Shown piece after piece: positions 49,810-63,228 of a DNA stretch of 64,000 bases (positions are counted from its first letter, which is position 1; the number at the start of each line of letters is the position of its first letter). The translations under genes and the position numbers were made by a program. Below the pieces are notes generated by a model that made no database searches, was not told where the DNA came from, and was given only the letters and a program-made list of their open reading frames with translations. This DNA is from Ignelater luminosus (Eukaryota > Arthropoda > Insecta > Coleoptera > Elateridae), in contig VTPC01090545.1 of NCBI GenBank assembly GCA_011009095.1, positions 168,844 to 232,843 on the forward strand, given 5' to 3'.

Positions 49810-50440
49810 CAATATACAAAATAAGCGTGCCACAATGTAAAGAATTGACTTTTTACATTTAGACAGTGTAAAGTTAATTTCTGGCTACTCTTCAAACTAA
49901 ATGACCATTTTATTGTCAGTAGGTTGGTTAAGACTGAGAAATTTTACAGCGTGTATTTAGTACACAAAAACTGATAGACCATGTATTTGACATTTTTGTA
50001 TATAGTAATAATTATATTTTTATATGTGAATTTTCTTCAATACGCTTACCACATTATTTACAGCCTCTATTGTTTCTAACTAGAAAAGTCAGTAAAATAA
50101 GTGATTTTCATCAGGGTGACAAATATGTTTCGGAACATCTATTATAAAAAATAGAAAAAGAAAGAGAAATGGTTAAAAGTCTCTGTGATGCTAATGATAC
50201 CTTCTTTTAGATCCAAAGAAACAATTTAGTGTATTTTCATTAATTTTTTGTAATTTGAATGGTTTATTAAAAATGAAGTTAACATCATATCTGTCATTCA
50301 TAAATAAATAGGTTAGGTATTGTATACTTGAATAAATTATTTGTCAGGTAATAAATTGTCAAACAGACAAATAAACAAATAATGAATGACTAAGCTCAGT
50401 TTACATTATCAAAAATTTAGTTTCCCATTTTTATTGAAAC
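49810..50440. other. AT-rich intergenic DNA, no gene seen
   Basis: Spacer between the GC-rich repeat and the MITE/mariner nest. No coding feature recognised. Confidence 0.5.
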
Positions 50441-50456
50441 CTACTGTCCGTTTCTA

Positions 50457-51761
50457 AAGGGTTTTCCAATAAGAGGTGTTATTTTGAATAGCCCGCTATT
50501 TCGGTAGATGTCACTTTTGAAGCTATCATTTTTTGACATTTGACAAGTAGAAACTACGCCATTAATAAATATGGAACGATACACGCTTCAACAACGCATT
50601 GAAATTATTAAAATTCACTATAAAAATGGTGAAAATTTGGCAGAGACGGTTCGTAAAACTCGAACATTTTTGGGTCACCGTGAAGCACCTTGTCGGACCG
50701 CAATACAGAAATTGGTGAAAAAATTCGAGCTCTTGGGACAAGTTAGTGATGTGAAGAATAAAACCCGTGCACGTCGCTCAAGAACAGCCGAGAATATTGC
50801 TGTTGTAGCCGAAAGTGTTAAAGGAAACCCAGGTTTGTCCATTCCTCGTCGTTCTTTGGAATTAGCCATTCCACAAACGTCATTACACCGTATTTTGCAT
50901 AAAGATTTGGGTCTTAAGGCTTATAAAGTCCAGTTAACGCAAGAACTCAAGCCGGCCGATCATCAACAACGTCGTGTCTTTGCTGATTGGGTCGTTGAAA
51001 TGCATGAAAATGATCCAGAATTCCATCGAAAAATCATCTTGAGTGATGAGGCCCATTTCCACCTCGGTGGCTTCGTCAACAAGCAAAATTGTCGGATCTG
51101 GGGCTCAGAAAATCCAAGAGTTATTGTTGAAAAATCTCTCTATCCTCAACGTGTGACTGTTTGGTGCGGTTTATGGTCCGGCGGAGTCATTGGACTTTAC
51201 TTTTTCGAAAATGAGGCTGGAGCAACAGTTACGGTGACTGGATTGCGCTATCGAGAGATGATTAACGATTTTTTATGGCCGGAATTGGATGGTATTGATC
51301 TGGACAACGTTTACTTTCAACAAGACGGCGCTACGTGCCACACAAGCAACGAAACCATTGATCTTTTACGGAAAAAGTTTCCGGACCGTGTTATCTCTCG
51401 AAGAGGTGATCACAATTGGCCACCGAGATCTTGTGATTTAACACCTTGCGACTTCTTTCTTTGGGGCCACGTGAAAGAGAAGGTCTACGCCAACAGCCCA
51501 GCGTCGATTCAAGACCTCAAAGATGGAATTCGTGAGGCTATCGAGGACGTAGGGCAGCCACTTTGCGATTTGGTTATGGAAAATTTCATGAAAAGGATAT
51601 TGTCCTGTAAGCGTGGTCGTGGTGGTCATTTGCCTGATGTTATTTTCCACTATTAACAGCATACCTTCCTCTTTATAATGAAATAAACATCCGATCATTT
51701 ATATTAAAAAATGGCACTTTTCTTTGAATATCAAAATAACACCTCTTATTGGAAAACCCTT
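50457..51761 (+). mobile_element. Intact DD41D mariner-type transposon, 1305 bp
   Basis: Perfect 31-bp inverted repeats are present, starting AAGGGTTTTCCAATAAGAGG at 50457 and ending in the complement at 51761. TA dinucleotides flank both ends (50455-50456 and 51762-51763). The whole interior is one transposase frame plus short untranslated ends. Perfect termini and an uninterrupted 361-codon frame suggest a young, possibly still mobile, copy. Confidence 0.92.
50571..51656 (+). CDS. Mariner-type transposase, DD41D class
   Basis: A 361-residue single-exon frame, full length for the superfamily. Residues 1-115 hold two helix-turn-helix DNA-binding regions (TLQQRIEIIKIHYKNGENLA; later SIPRRSLELAIPQTSLHRIL). 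The DDE catalytic core has Asp159 in IILSDEAHFHLGG, Asp252 in VYFQQDGATCHT and Asp294 in LTPCDFFLWGHVKEKVY. There are 92 residues between the first two Asp, as in Mos1, and 41 between the last two. This spacing defines the DD41D group (rosa-like), distinct from the DD34D mariner relic at 26 kb. The protein would cut and paste its own element at TA sites in the nucleus. All catalytic residues are present and there are no frameshifts. It lies between perfect terminal repeats, 114 bases from the left end and 105 from the right. Confidence 0.93.
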   Translation: MERYTLQQRIEIIKIHYKNGENLAETVRKTRTFLGHREAPCRTAIQKLVKKFELLGQVSDVKNKTRARRSRTAENIAVVAESVKGNPGLSIPRRSLELAIPQTSLHRILHKDLGLKAYKVQLTQELKPADHQQRRVFADWVVEMHENDPEFHRKIILSDEAHFHLGGFVNKQNCRIWGSENPRVIVEKSLYPQRVTVWCGLWSGGVIGLYFFENEAGATVTVTGLRYREMINDFLWPELDGIDLDNVYFQQDGATCHTSNETIDLLRKKFPDRVISRRGDHNWPPRSCDLTPCDFFLWGHVKEKVYANSPASIQDLKDGIREAIEDVGQPLCDLVMENFMKRILSCKRGRGGHLPDVIFHY

Positions 51762-52000
51762 TATATTATAGAATTCAGAGTAGGCTTTGATTTTACCTCA
51801 TTTTTTGCGCTATACAAGAAATGCACACCAGCAAATTCAGCTTTAGAAATCTAAAAACAAAAATCACTACATATATTGACAACTCGTGTTTACTTAAAAA
51901 TAACCAAGAAAATAATTAGTAACTTATGAAACTTCAAAGTACGCTGTTACAAAAAATATGTCACGATCTACTCTGAATTCTGTAATATAGAAACAGATTG

Positions 52001-52510
52001 TAGCTAAAACAATTAATTTCTCTTTCACGGCCAACCTAGAACTAAAATTTCTCAGTCATATATTATTTATAATAGCAATTATCAGTTTATCACATCTGAT
52101 TAATAATGAAATTAATATTTTTCAGTATTTAACTTTGGGTCTTTGGAAATAATAACATTTTTAGAGTCTCTCATTTACATTGCTTAATTTTGCTCATTTT
52201 GTTATTCATATTTTACTTCTGTTTGCACATGCTGGAATTAAAATAAAGTAGGCAACTACTTACTGAATACTTGCAGGTAAGAGAACTTATGTTGTAGAGC
52301 TGAGCTGAACTCATGATGTTGATCCAGTAAGTAATTGCGAGAAAGATGACTGTAGCTTTTTTTTATGTGGCTGATATTTCTGAATGGGGATCAGTAGGTT
52401 TAACTTTTGCTTACTACTGGTAACTTGAATAATATCTTGTCCACCTACTGTGAATAGACTCACTTTTATAGAGAAAAAAAGACGATGAAAGTACATTACA
52501 AATTCTTGAT
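52001..52510. other. Intergenic DNA, no gene seen
   Basis: Short spacer between the MITE/mariner nest and the 3' end of the ZC3H11A-like gene. Nothing recognised. Confidence 0.5.
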
Positions 52511-52513
52511 ATT

Positions 52514-52519
52514 TTTATT
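52514..52519 (-). terminator. Polyadenylation signal of the ZC3H11A-like gene
   Basis: AATAAA on the minus strand about 115 bases past the stop codon, suitable for 3' end formation. Confidence 0.45.
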
Positions 52520-52634
52520 ACTTAGGTACCTTACTAAAATTTACAAATTTTTAAACAATTTATCTTAGACATTAAGTGATATTGTATACAGTATACAATT
52601 AAAAACATATTATAGAATATTTGTAAAATATTAC

Positions 52635-56056
<3,422 letters not shown>

Positions 56057-56955
56057 GTTTGTTACTTTTTGAAAGAAATTGTCATAGCTGCAAACGAAAA
56101 AAGCAAAATTTGAGGTTACTTACTAGTTACTACACAACTTAAGCCATATTTTCGAATATCCCGAATCAAATAAATTACTCATGCTTTAAATTTCAAAAAT
56201 GATGATTAAATATCAATTATAACATAGTTCTATACAGCAAATCTTTGAAAATTCAGCTAAAAACTGTTAAAAATATGTTTCAAATTCTTACTACCAATAA
56301 TAATTTTCAGGCATTTTCGTTAAAACCATAGCAAAACGAATTATCAAAAAGTGTTAAATCAGCAATGGCACATTTAATAATGCCCTTCTCAATTCAAAAA
56401 GTGCATTATCGGCTCACCTGTATCGAAAAATTTTTTGACCTTGCTGTCTGGCGTCTTGCGTTAACGAAACCGGATATGTCTGATCAACATGAACTTAGCA
56501 GAACTTAGCTTTACTTCGATAATTTAATTGAGATTTTAAATTATACGAAACTAAATTCACAGACATCGGATTGTTTATTTATTCTTTTTGAAATTGTAAA
56601 AGTTGCATAGTAAGCTAACTTTTTATATTTGAATTAGAAAACGCTCAATTGTATTTGATAAATAAATGACACGGCGACATTTACAGGGATATTTAAACAT
56701 CAAAATAATCGTTTATTACAGCGTTTCATTCCTATTTACTACCTTTTACTGAACGTATCTCATGTCATTACTATAAATGATCGAACGTACTATTTTTAGT
56801 CGTCATCGCTTGTCAACGTTTATGTGACGTATATATGACAGCCCGCAAATCTACTTTCCCCTTTTAAATAAAAGTTACACTAGTGAACCGGGTCAAAGGA
56901 CAGTTGTTTTATCATTAATATAAAGCATAATTGTCGATAAAATAACCACCTTGAG

Positions 56956-56993
56956 TATAAAAGGACAAAGTAATAGTTTGAAATCGGTCAGTG
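56956..56993 (+). promoter_or_regulatory. Mdh1 core promoter (TATA and initiator)
   Basis: TATAAAAG at 56956-56963 is followed, with about 34 bases to the initiator A, by TCAGTG at 56988-56993. This is a good insect TATA/Inr pair. It predicts a 5' untranslated leader of about 30 bases before the ATG at 57022. Confidence 0.7.
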
Positions 56994-57021
56994 AAGAGAG
57001 CAGTGCGTTTCTTTTAAAAAA

Positions 57022-58156
57022 ATGGTAAGTAATCTCCGTAATTTTATTTCACTTTTTTGACCTCTAAAGTACCTTGATTGCAATAGAAAAATATTGTAAT
57101 TATTATATTTCTACACTTACGTAATAAAACGTTCTAATTTCTTTCTTTACTGCATTCTAGTCGGAACCTATTCGTGTTGTTGTAACAGGAGCTGCAGGCC
57201 AAATTGCTTATTCACTATTATACATAATAGCTAAAGGAGATGTCTTTGGACCCAATCAACCACTCATCTTACACCTTCTTGATATTCCACCTATGATGGG
57301 TGTTTTAGAAGGTGTGGTCATGGAATTAGCAGATTGTGCTTTACCGCTCTTGCATGGAGTCGTACCTACTGCTGATCCTGCAGAAGCTTTCAAAGATGTT
57401 TCGGCAGCTTTTCTCGTAGGAGCTATGCCCCGCAAGCAAGGAATGGAGAGAAAGGACCTGCTCTCAGCAAATGTAAAAATATTTAAAGTGCAAGGTGAAG
57501 CTTTGGATCAACATGCCAAGAAAGATGTTAAAGTATTAGTTGTTGGTAATCCAGCAAACACAAATGCTCTTGTTTGTGCAAAATATGCACCATCAATTCC
57601 CAAAGAAAACTTTACAGCAATGACTCGACTTGATCAGAACAGAGCTCAAGCACAAATTGCTGCAAAAACAGGTGTTCCTGTTGCTAATGTTTCAAATGTT
57701 ATTATATGGGGAAATCACTCATCCACTCAAGTTCCTGATGCTAGCTTCGCTAAAGTTGTAAAAGGTGGTAAAACATTATCTGCATCGGAAGCTGTCAATA
57801 ATGATGCTTGGTTGCAAAATGAGTTCATTGAAACTGTTCAAAAGAGAGGGGCTGCTGTAATTGCTGCACGTAAAATGTCATCTGCAATGTCAGCAGCAAA
57901 AGCAGCTGGAGACCACATGCGTAGTTGGTTTTTGGGCACAGAACCAGGCAAATATGTATCTATGGGAGTTCTTAGTGATGGCAGTTATGATACTCCCAAA
58001 GATGTTGTATTTTCTTTTCCAGTGACAATAGAAAATGGTAAATGGCAGATTGTAAAAGGGCTTCAAATTGGTGACCATTATCGTCAGTTATTAGAGGCGA
58101 CAGGAAAAGAATTAGTAGAGGAGCGTGCTGAAGCTTTTGCTATCATTGAAGCGTGA
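57022..58156 (+). CDS. Mdh1: Cytosolic malate dehydrogenase (NAD-dependent)
   Basis: Two coding exons: 57022-57024 (the ATG alone) and 57161-58156, joined by a 136-base GT-AG intron; 332 residues, like animal MDH1 (about 334). The enzyme interconverts malate and oxaloacetate with NAD in the cytosol and serves the malate-aspartate shuttle. Motifs in order: nucleotide-binding [13 protein letters not shown] near residues 9-21, [20 protein letters not shown], the substrate-binding loop [16 protein letters not shown] with its Arg pair, VVGNPANTN, the catalytic Asp/Arg region [14 protein letters not shown], the catalytic His in [10 protein letters not shown], and [18 protein letters not shown]. No mitochondrial presequence is seen, consistent with the cytosolic isoform. 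The gene has a TATA/Inr promoter. It is divergent from the ZC3H11A-like gene. All catalytic residues are present and no oddity is seen other than the split after the ATG. Confidence 0.97.
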
Positions 58157-58251
58157 CTAGCACACAAGCTTTAATTACATCAAACTAGAATGATGCCTCT
58201 TGTTAACACGTTGGTAGTTGAAAATATGATATTATTGTTACATAGAATGCT

Positions 58252-58257
58252 AATAAA
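58252..58257 (+). terminator. Polyadenylation signal, Mdh1
   Basis: AATAAA about 95 bases past the Mdh1 stop codon. Confidence 0.6.
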
Positions 58258-58259
58258 CT

Positions 58260-59410
58260 GAACATTTATACAAATCTTTATTTTATTTCCGTTTTAATTT
58301 CTTTTCATTCTTTTCTAGTTTGATTTAGTTAAAGCTTGGTTTACAGTAAAATTTATAAAATTTAATTTTATTTGCCAAATGAGGATATTGTTTATTGATA
58401 GCATTTATTTTTATGTAATATAGATTAGTCATTTTTAAACCACTCATGTTGACTGATAAGAACGAAGAAAGTCATTTTTATCATAATAGTGGAATACATT
58501 TATTAAGTTGATCTTGGTGTTTTGTTTCCTTTTTTATTATTTTGTTACAAATTTGATATTGATATTGCTTTGTAGTAAATATTTTTCATTCGTTAAATTA
58601 TCTCAGAGTTTAATTTTTAATGCTTTCCTAATAGTTACATTATTTTATATACTTTCTATTTTTTTTATTGCCTGCAATATAAAGTGTTTTTTTATCTGTT
58701 TCTGTAATAGATGGATTTTTTTTGTTTATTGCTACATCACTTGAGTAAACAAATTATAAGCTGTAAATAATCATAATTTTTCCAGTAATATAAAAACACA
58801 TTTTTATGTTTTTCTTTATCCTGTTTTAATTAAAATGAAGGTTTACAGTCAACAACATAAAAATCATTCATACATTACTTTGTATATTCAGCAGAGTCTC
58901 ATGTATTTTATATACATATGAAATCAGAATTGCCTTTGTTAAATTTCTTGTAAATACTCTGAGAAATAATGTAAATTGAAACAGTTATTAAATTATGGTT
59001 ATGCTGACAGTTGTTATTAATCTGAACTAAAATAATATGGAGATTAGAAATGTATGCTTTGGTACTTAAAAGTCCTCAGGGCATGAAAAATTGGAACACA
59101 ATAATTTGTTGCTTCATACTAGTTAATGCAAGGCTGCTTTTCTTTTTTAGACAAATCAAATGCATTAGGTTTAGAAGTATAAATCCAAAAAGGTTGACCC
59201 TCTCCAGCTGTTTTGTAGCAAGGAAGTGGTGAAAAGTATCTAAAGTATATTAATAATTAAAAAAAAATTCTTTCAAATGATATTTAACCAATGATGAGTA
59301 GTTTTCAAGGCAGTTGTGTATACCTAGGAAAGTGTTAGGAGGGTCCCATAAGGTCTATCCACCTATGTCTACTTGCTAATACATGGTGATAATATTGCCA
59401 TTTTTTTAAT
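58260..59410. other. AT-rich intergenic DNA, no gene seen
   Basis: The open frame at 58508-58744 is Phe/Ile-rich low-complexity translation of AT-rich DNA, and that at 59050-59232 has no motif. Nothing else recognised. Confidence 0.5.
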
Positions 59411-60669
59411 TATACAATGTGTTCATTTTAAATCAATCCACCCTTAATGTCTTGTAAACAAATGAAGATATCAAAATGAGAAAAATCGCCTCACTTTATT
59501 TATGGAGGGGGAACATTAGAATACACAATTGACCTAATCATAGAGGTCACTGCGTTCGTCATAGCACACCTAACCTCAAATTCCCACTTGCAATATGTTG
59601 TTATAAAGGGGATATAGTTTAATGAGTTTAATTGTTACCCTTTTGAGATGACATCACAATTTTCCTTCTTGTTTTGTCTTTAGTTGTACAACAAAAATAG
59701 ACAATAAAACAAATAAAAGCACCATGTTTATTAATAGTACTAAGATTGTGACAATAATTTAATTTTAGATTTGTTGCTAAAAATTAAAAAACTGAATTTT
59801 TAAATGCAAAATGTAACTATTTCTATTAATAATGAAGTCGCCTTAACATTCTCAAATGGGCGGCAGACGAACAACAAACGAGTTGGCTGATGAGCATACT
59901 CTGTATCTGCTCAAGCTGCTGTGTATTAATGTAATGAAACATCCTCGTACCAGCGTGGCTCGTGAAATTGAGTGGGGATACAGCAGGCACGGATCCATGA
60001 AATTTGCTGCATATCCACCGTCAGATTCAGCTTGACGTGGAGAAAATTATTACAAGATTTGCGAAAATTTCTAAAAGACGAGTTGAATTTATCACCTAAA
60101 GAGATTATATTAATATATCATTTGTTCTAAAGTTATAAGGTGATTAAATGAATAAGAAATATATGATATATACAAATATAATATAAAATTAGATACGATA
60201 TTTGAAAATAACAAATAAAAATGTTTTTTAATGTTTGGTTATGCAACCCCTCTCCCGTTACAAAAATAACACCATGACCCCCCCCCCACCAAAATGGAAG
60301 TCTGAATCCGCCCATGGGGTACAGCAAGCAAATGGACAGGTTGAGCAATGCTCACGAAGTCGTGTTTTATACGGTAAAATAAACAATATAAAAAAATTGT
60401 TATAGAAACTAAAAATTAAATATAATTTTAATTTACTTGGCAAATGCCTCATTAATCACTTTGTCCGAGAAGATGGTTTCCTGGAGACAATTTTGTTTAT
60501 GGATGAGTCATAAACACAGTTAGAAAATTAAGAAAAAAGTGTGTTGACTTTGACATCTTATAACTCGAAAACGACAAACTTTTTACCTAATTTTTTTTTT
60601 ATGAATCGTCATATGTTTCCCAAAATCGATGGTTAAACATTCTCGGTGTTATTTCGGGACACTTTGTAT
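59411..60669 (+). mobile_element. Tc1/mariner-superfamily relic
   Basis: At 59856-59950 a frame reads MGGRRTTNELADEHTLYLLK and HPRTSVAREIEWGYSRHGS. After a shift it continues IHRQIQLDVEKIITRFAKIS (about 60010-60070). This is the helix-turn-helix part of a Tc1/mariner-type transposase with the usual RTSVR.I and the H...HxxxxQ.L motifs. Near 60495 TILFMDES could be the first catalytic Asp segment. Possible termini TATACAATGTGTTC (59411) and, reversed, TATACAAAGTGTCC (60669) would delimit a 1.26-kb element. The catalytic core is largely gone, and the boundaries are uncertain. Confidence 0.5.
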
Positions 60670-62059
60670 AAACAAATTAATTTACTTCACATACCTGCAA
60701 TAATCTTTACATTAAATTGAAATGTAGCAACTATTTTTGGACAGAGGAAGTATTATTTTTAACTGACTTGTGGACTCCAGAATAATGCATTCTTGAACCT
60801 CATATTGCGGTGAAGTAGGATATAAGCTATCTTTAATTTTTCTATTGCATTATTTTACTTACTATTACTTTTTCAAAAGTCCTTTTGTAAATTAATTGCA
60901 ATTGTACAAATAATAGTTTCTGAAACAATTGATTAGATAAGGGTTTTCAACAAATTACACACAAAGTTACAAAACAGGTTAATTCACCATCAATGATAAT
61001 TTGCAGAAACATTGTAATTAATCCTATTTAATGCTGCTGCAAGTTATAGAAATTGTAAAAGCAATTTTAAACATGTCTAAATGCCGTTAATTTGCACCAA
61101 AAGTACCCTTTTCCAACTTAGCAATTGCAATGTCGCCGAGCACGGATTTCAAACTTTGCCGCAAAGTATCTGCAATGTTGCTGAACAATTTTGCATTTGC
61201 AGAAATAATGTTTCTGATAGTTTGCTGCAAGTTCGTTTTGCCTAGTGGATTACTTCCAAAACATGATTATGCTAAAATGACTGCCATACAGTACGTTTTC
61301 ATTAGACACTTCTGCATTCGCGTCTGTTTGTTAAATTAAAACAGTATTCCTTCTTCATATGGAATGCAACAAAGCATGGATTTTAATTACCGGGAACTTC
61401 GGGACTTCTAGTGCAAGGCGGCCAATTACTGGGACAAAGTGCGGATTTCAATAAATTATTACTTTTTAATAAAAAATTAAACATTTTATGACTTTTTATG
61501 GTTGAGTATGTATACCTTTTATGTGTACGTAATTATACAGAAAGTTCCATTAATAAATATTATTTAGTAATAAACAAAATATTGTGTGCCGATGACTGGC
61601 GCATTTACATCAAATAAATTAGATGTTAATTAAAACTTTAAACCAATATTTCACTAAAGTAGGAACAGTTCCAGAAAAGCACACCAACCGATGTAAAAGC
61701 AATAAGTTTCCATGCTATTCCGAAACTGCTCCTACTTTACCACTCTTTTTGTACATTTCCTTCTGTGCCCTACTCTACGTGCCACGAACCGTCACTACGA
61801 TCTGCCATCAGAAAGTCAAAACAAAAATAAAGAAACAACAGAAAATAGCAATTCTTAATGTATTCTACTTCTAACTTATTGTTATGTTATTTTTATTATA
61901 ACAAAACGTTTGTGCAGTGTCGAAGAACTTAGTGGTCGAGACACTTAAATCATTAATAAAAAAGAAGTTAAATTAATTTTATAAAAATAGAAATGAACGT
62001 TTGATAAAGTCATTTTATTGTAGAAAGACAAAAGAGCACAATACCTACAATAAAAATAA
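60670..62059. other. Intergenic DNA, no gene seen
   Basis: The small frames at 61130-61339 and 61623-61874 have cysteine-rich or basic composition without a recognised family, and lack consistent splice context. Confidence 0.45.
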
Positions 62060-62431
62060 ACTGACTGGCAAAAAAACCGGTCACCATGAATAATTTCGCA
62101 AAACCACTTTGAAAATTATTAATTTCAATACCACCGCGGTTGAATGATGTAATGCAAGCTTGAGGACAACATACTACTAATAATTATCAGGAGGTCCATT
62201 ATAAACAGCCACATTTATTGTTTTTAATTAAGAAAGTATCGTATTTAGACTGTTTTTGTTACTGCTTAAATTAAATTTAATTCTGTATTAATTTGTCTCT
62301 TTTTTAGTTAATCTGTACATTCTGTATCAACAGTGAATGGTTCATAAATCAAATAACAATCACTGATTAAAATAATAATTGTTAAAGTCTTTGGAGATAT
62401 TTCAAGGTGACTGTTTTTTTTGCCGGTCAGT
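62060..62431. mobile_element. MITE, about 370 bp
   Basis: The left end ACTGACTGGCAAAAAAACCG GTCACC and the reversed right end ACTGACCGGCAAAAAAAACA GTCACC form inverted repeats of about 27 bp. The interior is AT-rich without coding capacity. The ACTGACYGGCAAAA termini and adjacent TA suggest a Tc1/mariner-derived element. Confidence 0.7.
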
Positions 62432-63228
62432 ATATTTTAAGTAAAAAAAAGTTAGGTTAATTAACCTAAATTTTAAAGATGTCAACCCAATGTTATTTAT
62501 CAATATTTATCAAGGAAGAAAATCAATATTGCCAATCAAGCAGGTTCATCAGTCTAATTCAGTTTTCTTCTAATCACATGGTATAACCTTTTTAACAGTT
62601 TCTCTCCCTTTTAATGCAACTGGGCTAGAAGTATGTCTTAAGCAATTTAATAAGTTGGTTTTGTATTTTTTCTAGATACTTTATCAATTCGATTAGAAAA
62701 AGCAACTTTGTCGTTTGTAGTCTGTAGTCAAAATCGAAAGAATCTTACATTACATTATCAAACAAAACAGTATTTGAAAAATTCTTGATGTAATAATCAA
62801 ACTTCTACAGCAGATCTTTTTAAGAGTTTTACTGTAGTTATTAGAGAAAGTCATTGGGGACTCTAGCAATACGAGTAGCAATGAATGCAAACGGTTGGCA
62901 GCTGTGGATAAATTAATCCGGCATAATGCGGTCTATTGGCAACATTGGTTTATAATTTTTGTTTTTGTAATACTAACCTCAAAACATGACATAAATGACG
63001 GTTTAAATTTTAAGAAATCAATAATAATGTTTAATTTAAAAATTTCTGTTTGTATTGTAAGCTGAATATAGGAAGTACCGTATGAAGTAATTATTTTAAT
63101 GTAAAACATGCCATTAATTTGTAGTGTTTAAAGTGTGTTTAATTATTTTATTTGAGGAAAAAGTCTCCATTTACATTTTATTGAGTATTTTATAGTATTA
63201 TTTAGCTTGTCTTTTAAATAGTATAAAA
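62432..63228. other. Upstream region of the CEP135-like gene
   Basis: AT-rich sequence that should contain the promoter and 5' untranslated region of the downstream gene. No clear TATA/initiator pair was recognised. Confidence 0.45.

Larger units (their letters stand above)
50442..52000. mobile_element. MITE disrupted by the DD41D mariner insertion
   Basis: With the mariner left out, the left terminal repeat joins as CTGTCCGTTTCTA (50444-50456) followed by TATTATAGAATTCAGAGTAG (51764-51783). Its inverted partner lies at 51968-52000, where the reverse complement reads CTGTTTCTATATTACAGAAT then TCAGAGTAG. The host element is thus about 250 bp. A further end of the same family is at 45611-45643. 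No coding capacity; the superfamily is unknown. Confidence 0.7.

Noticed and set aside
50675-50869. Minus-strand frame in the mariner
   Set aside because: Shadow of the transposase gene on the other strand.
58508-58744. 78-codon hydrophobic frame after Mdh1
   Set aside because: Phe/Ile/Tyr-rich translation of T-rich 3' flank; no evidence of a membrane protein gene.
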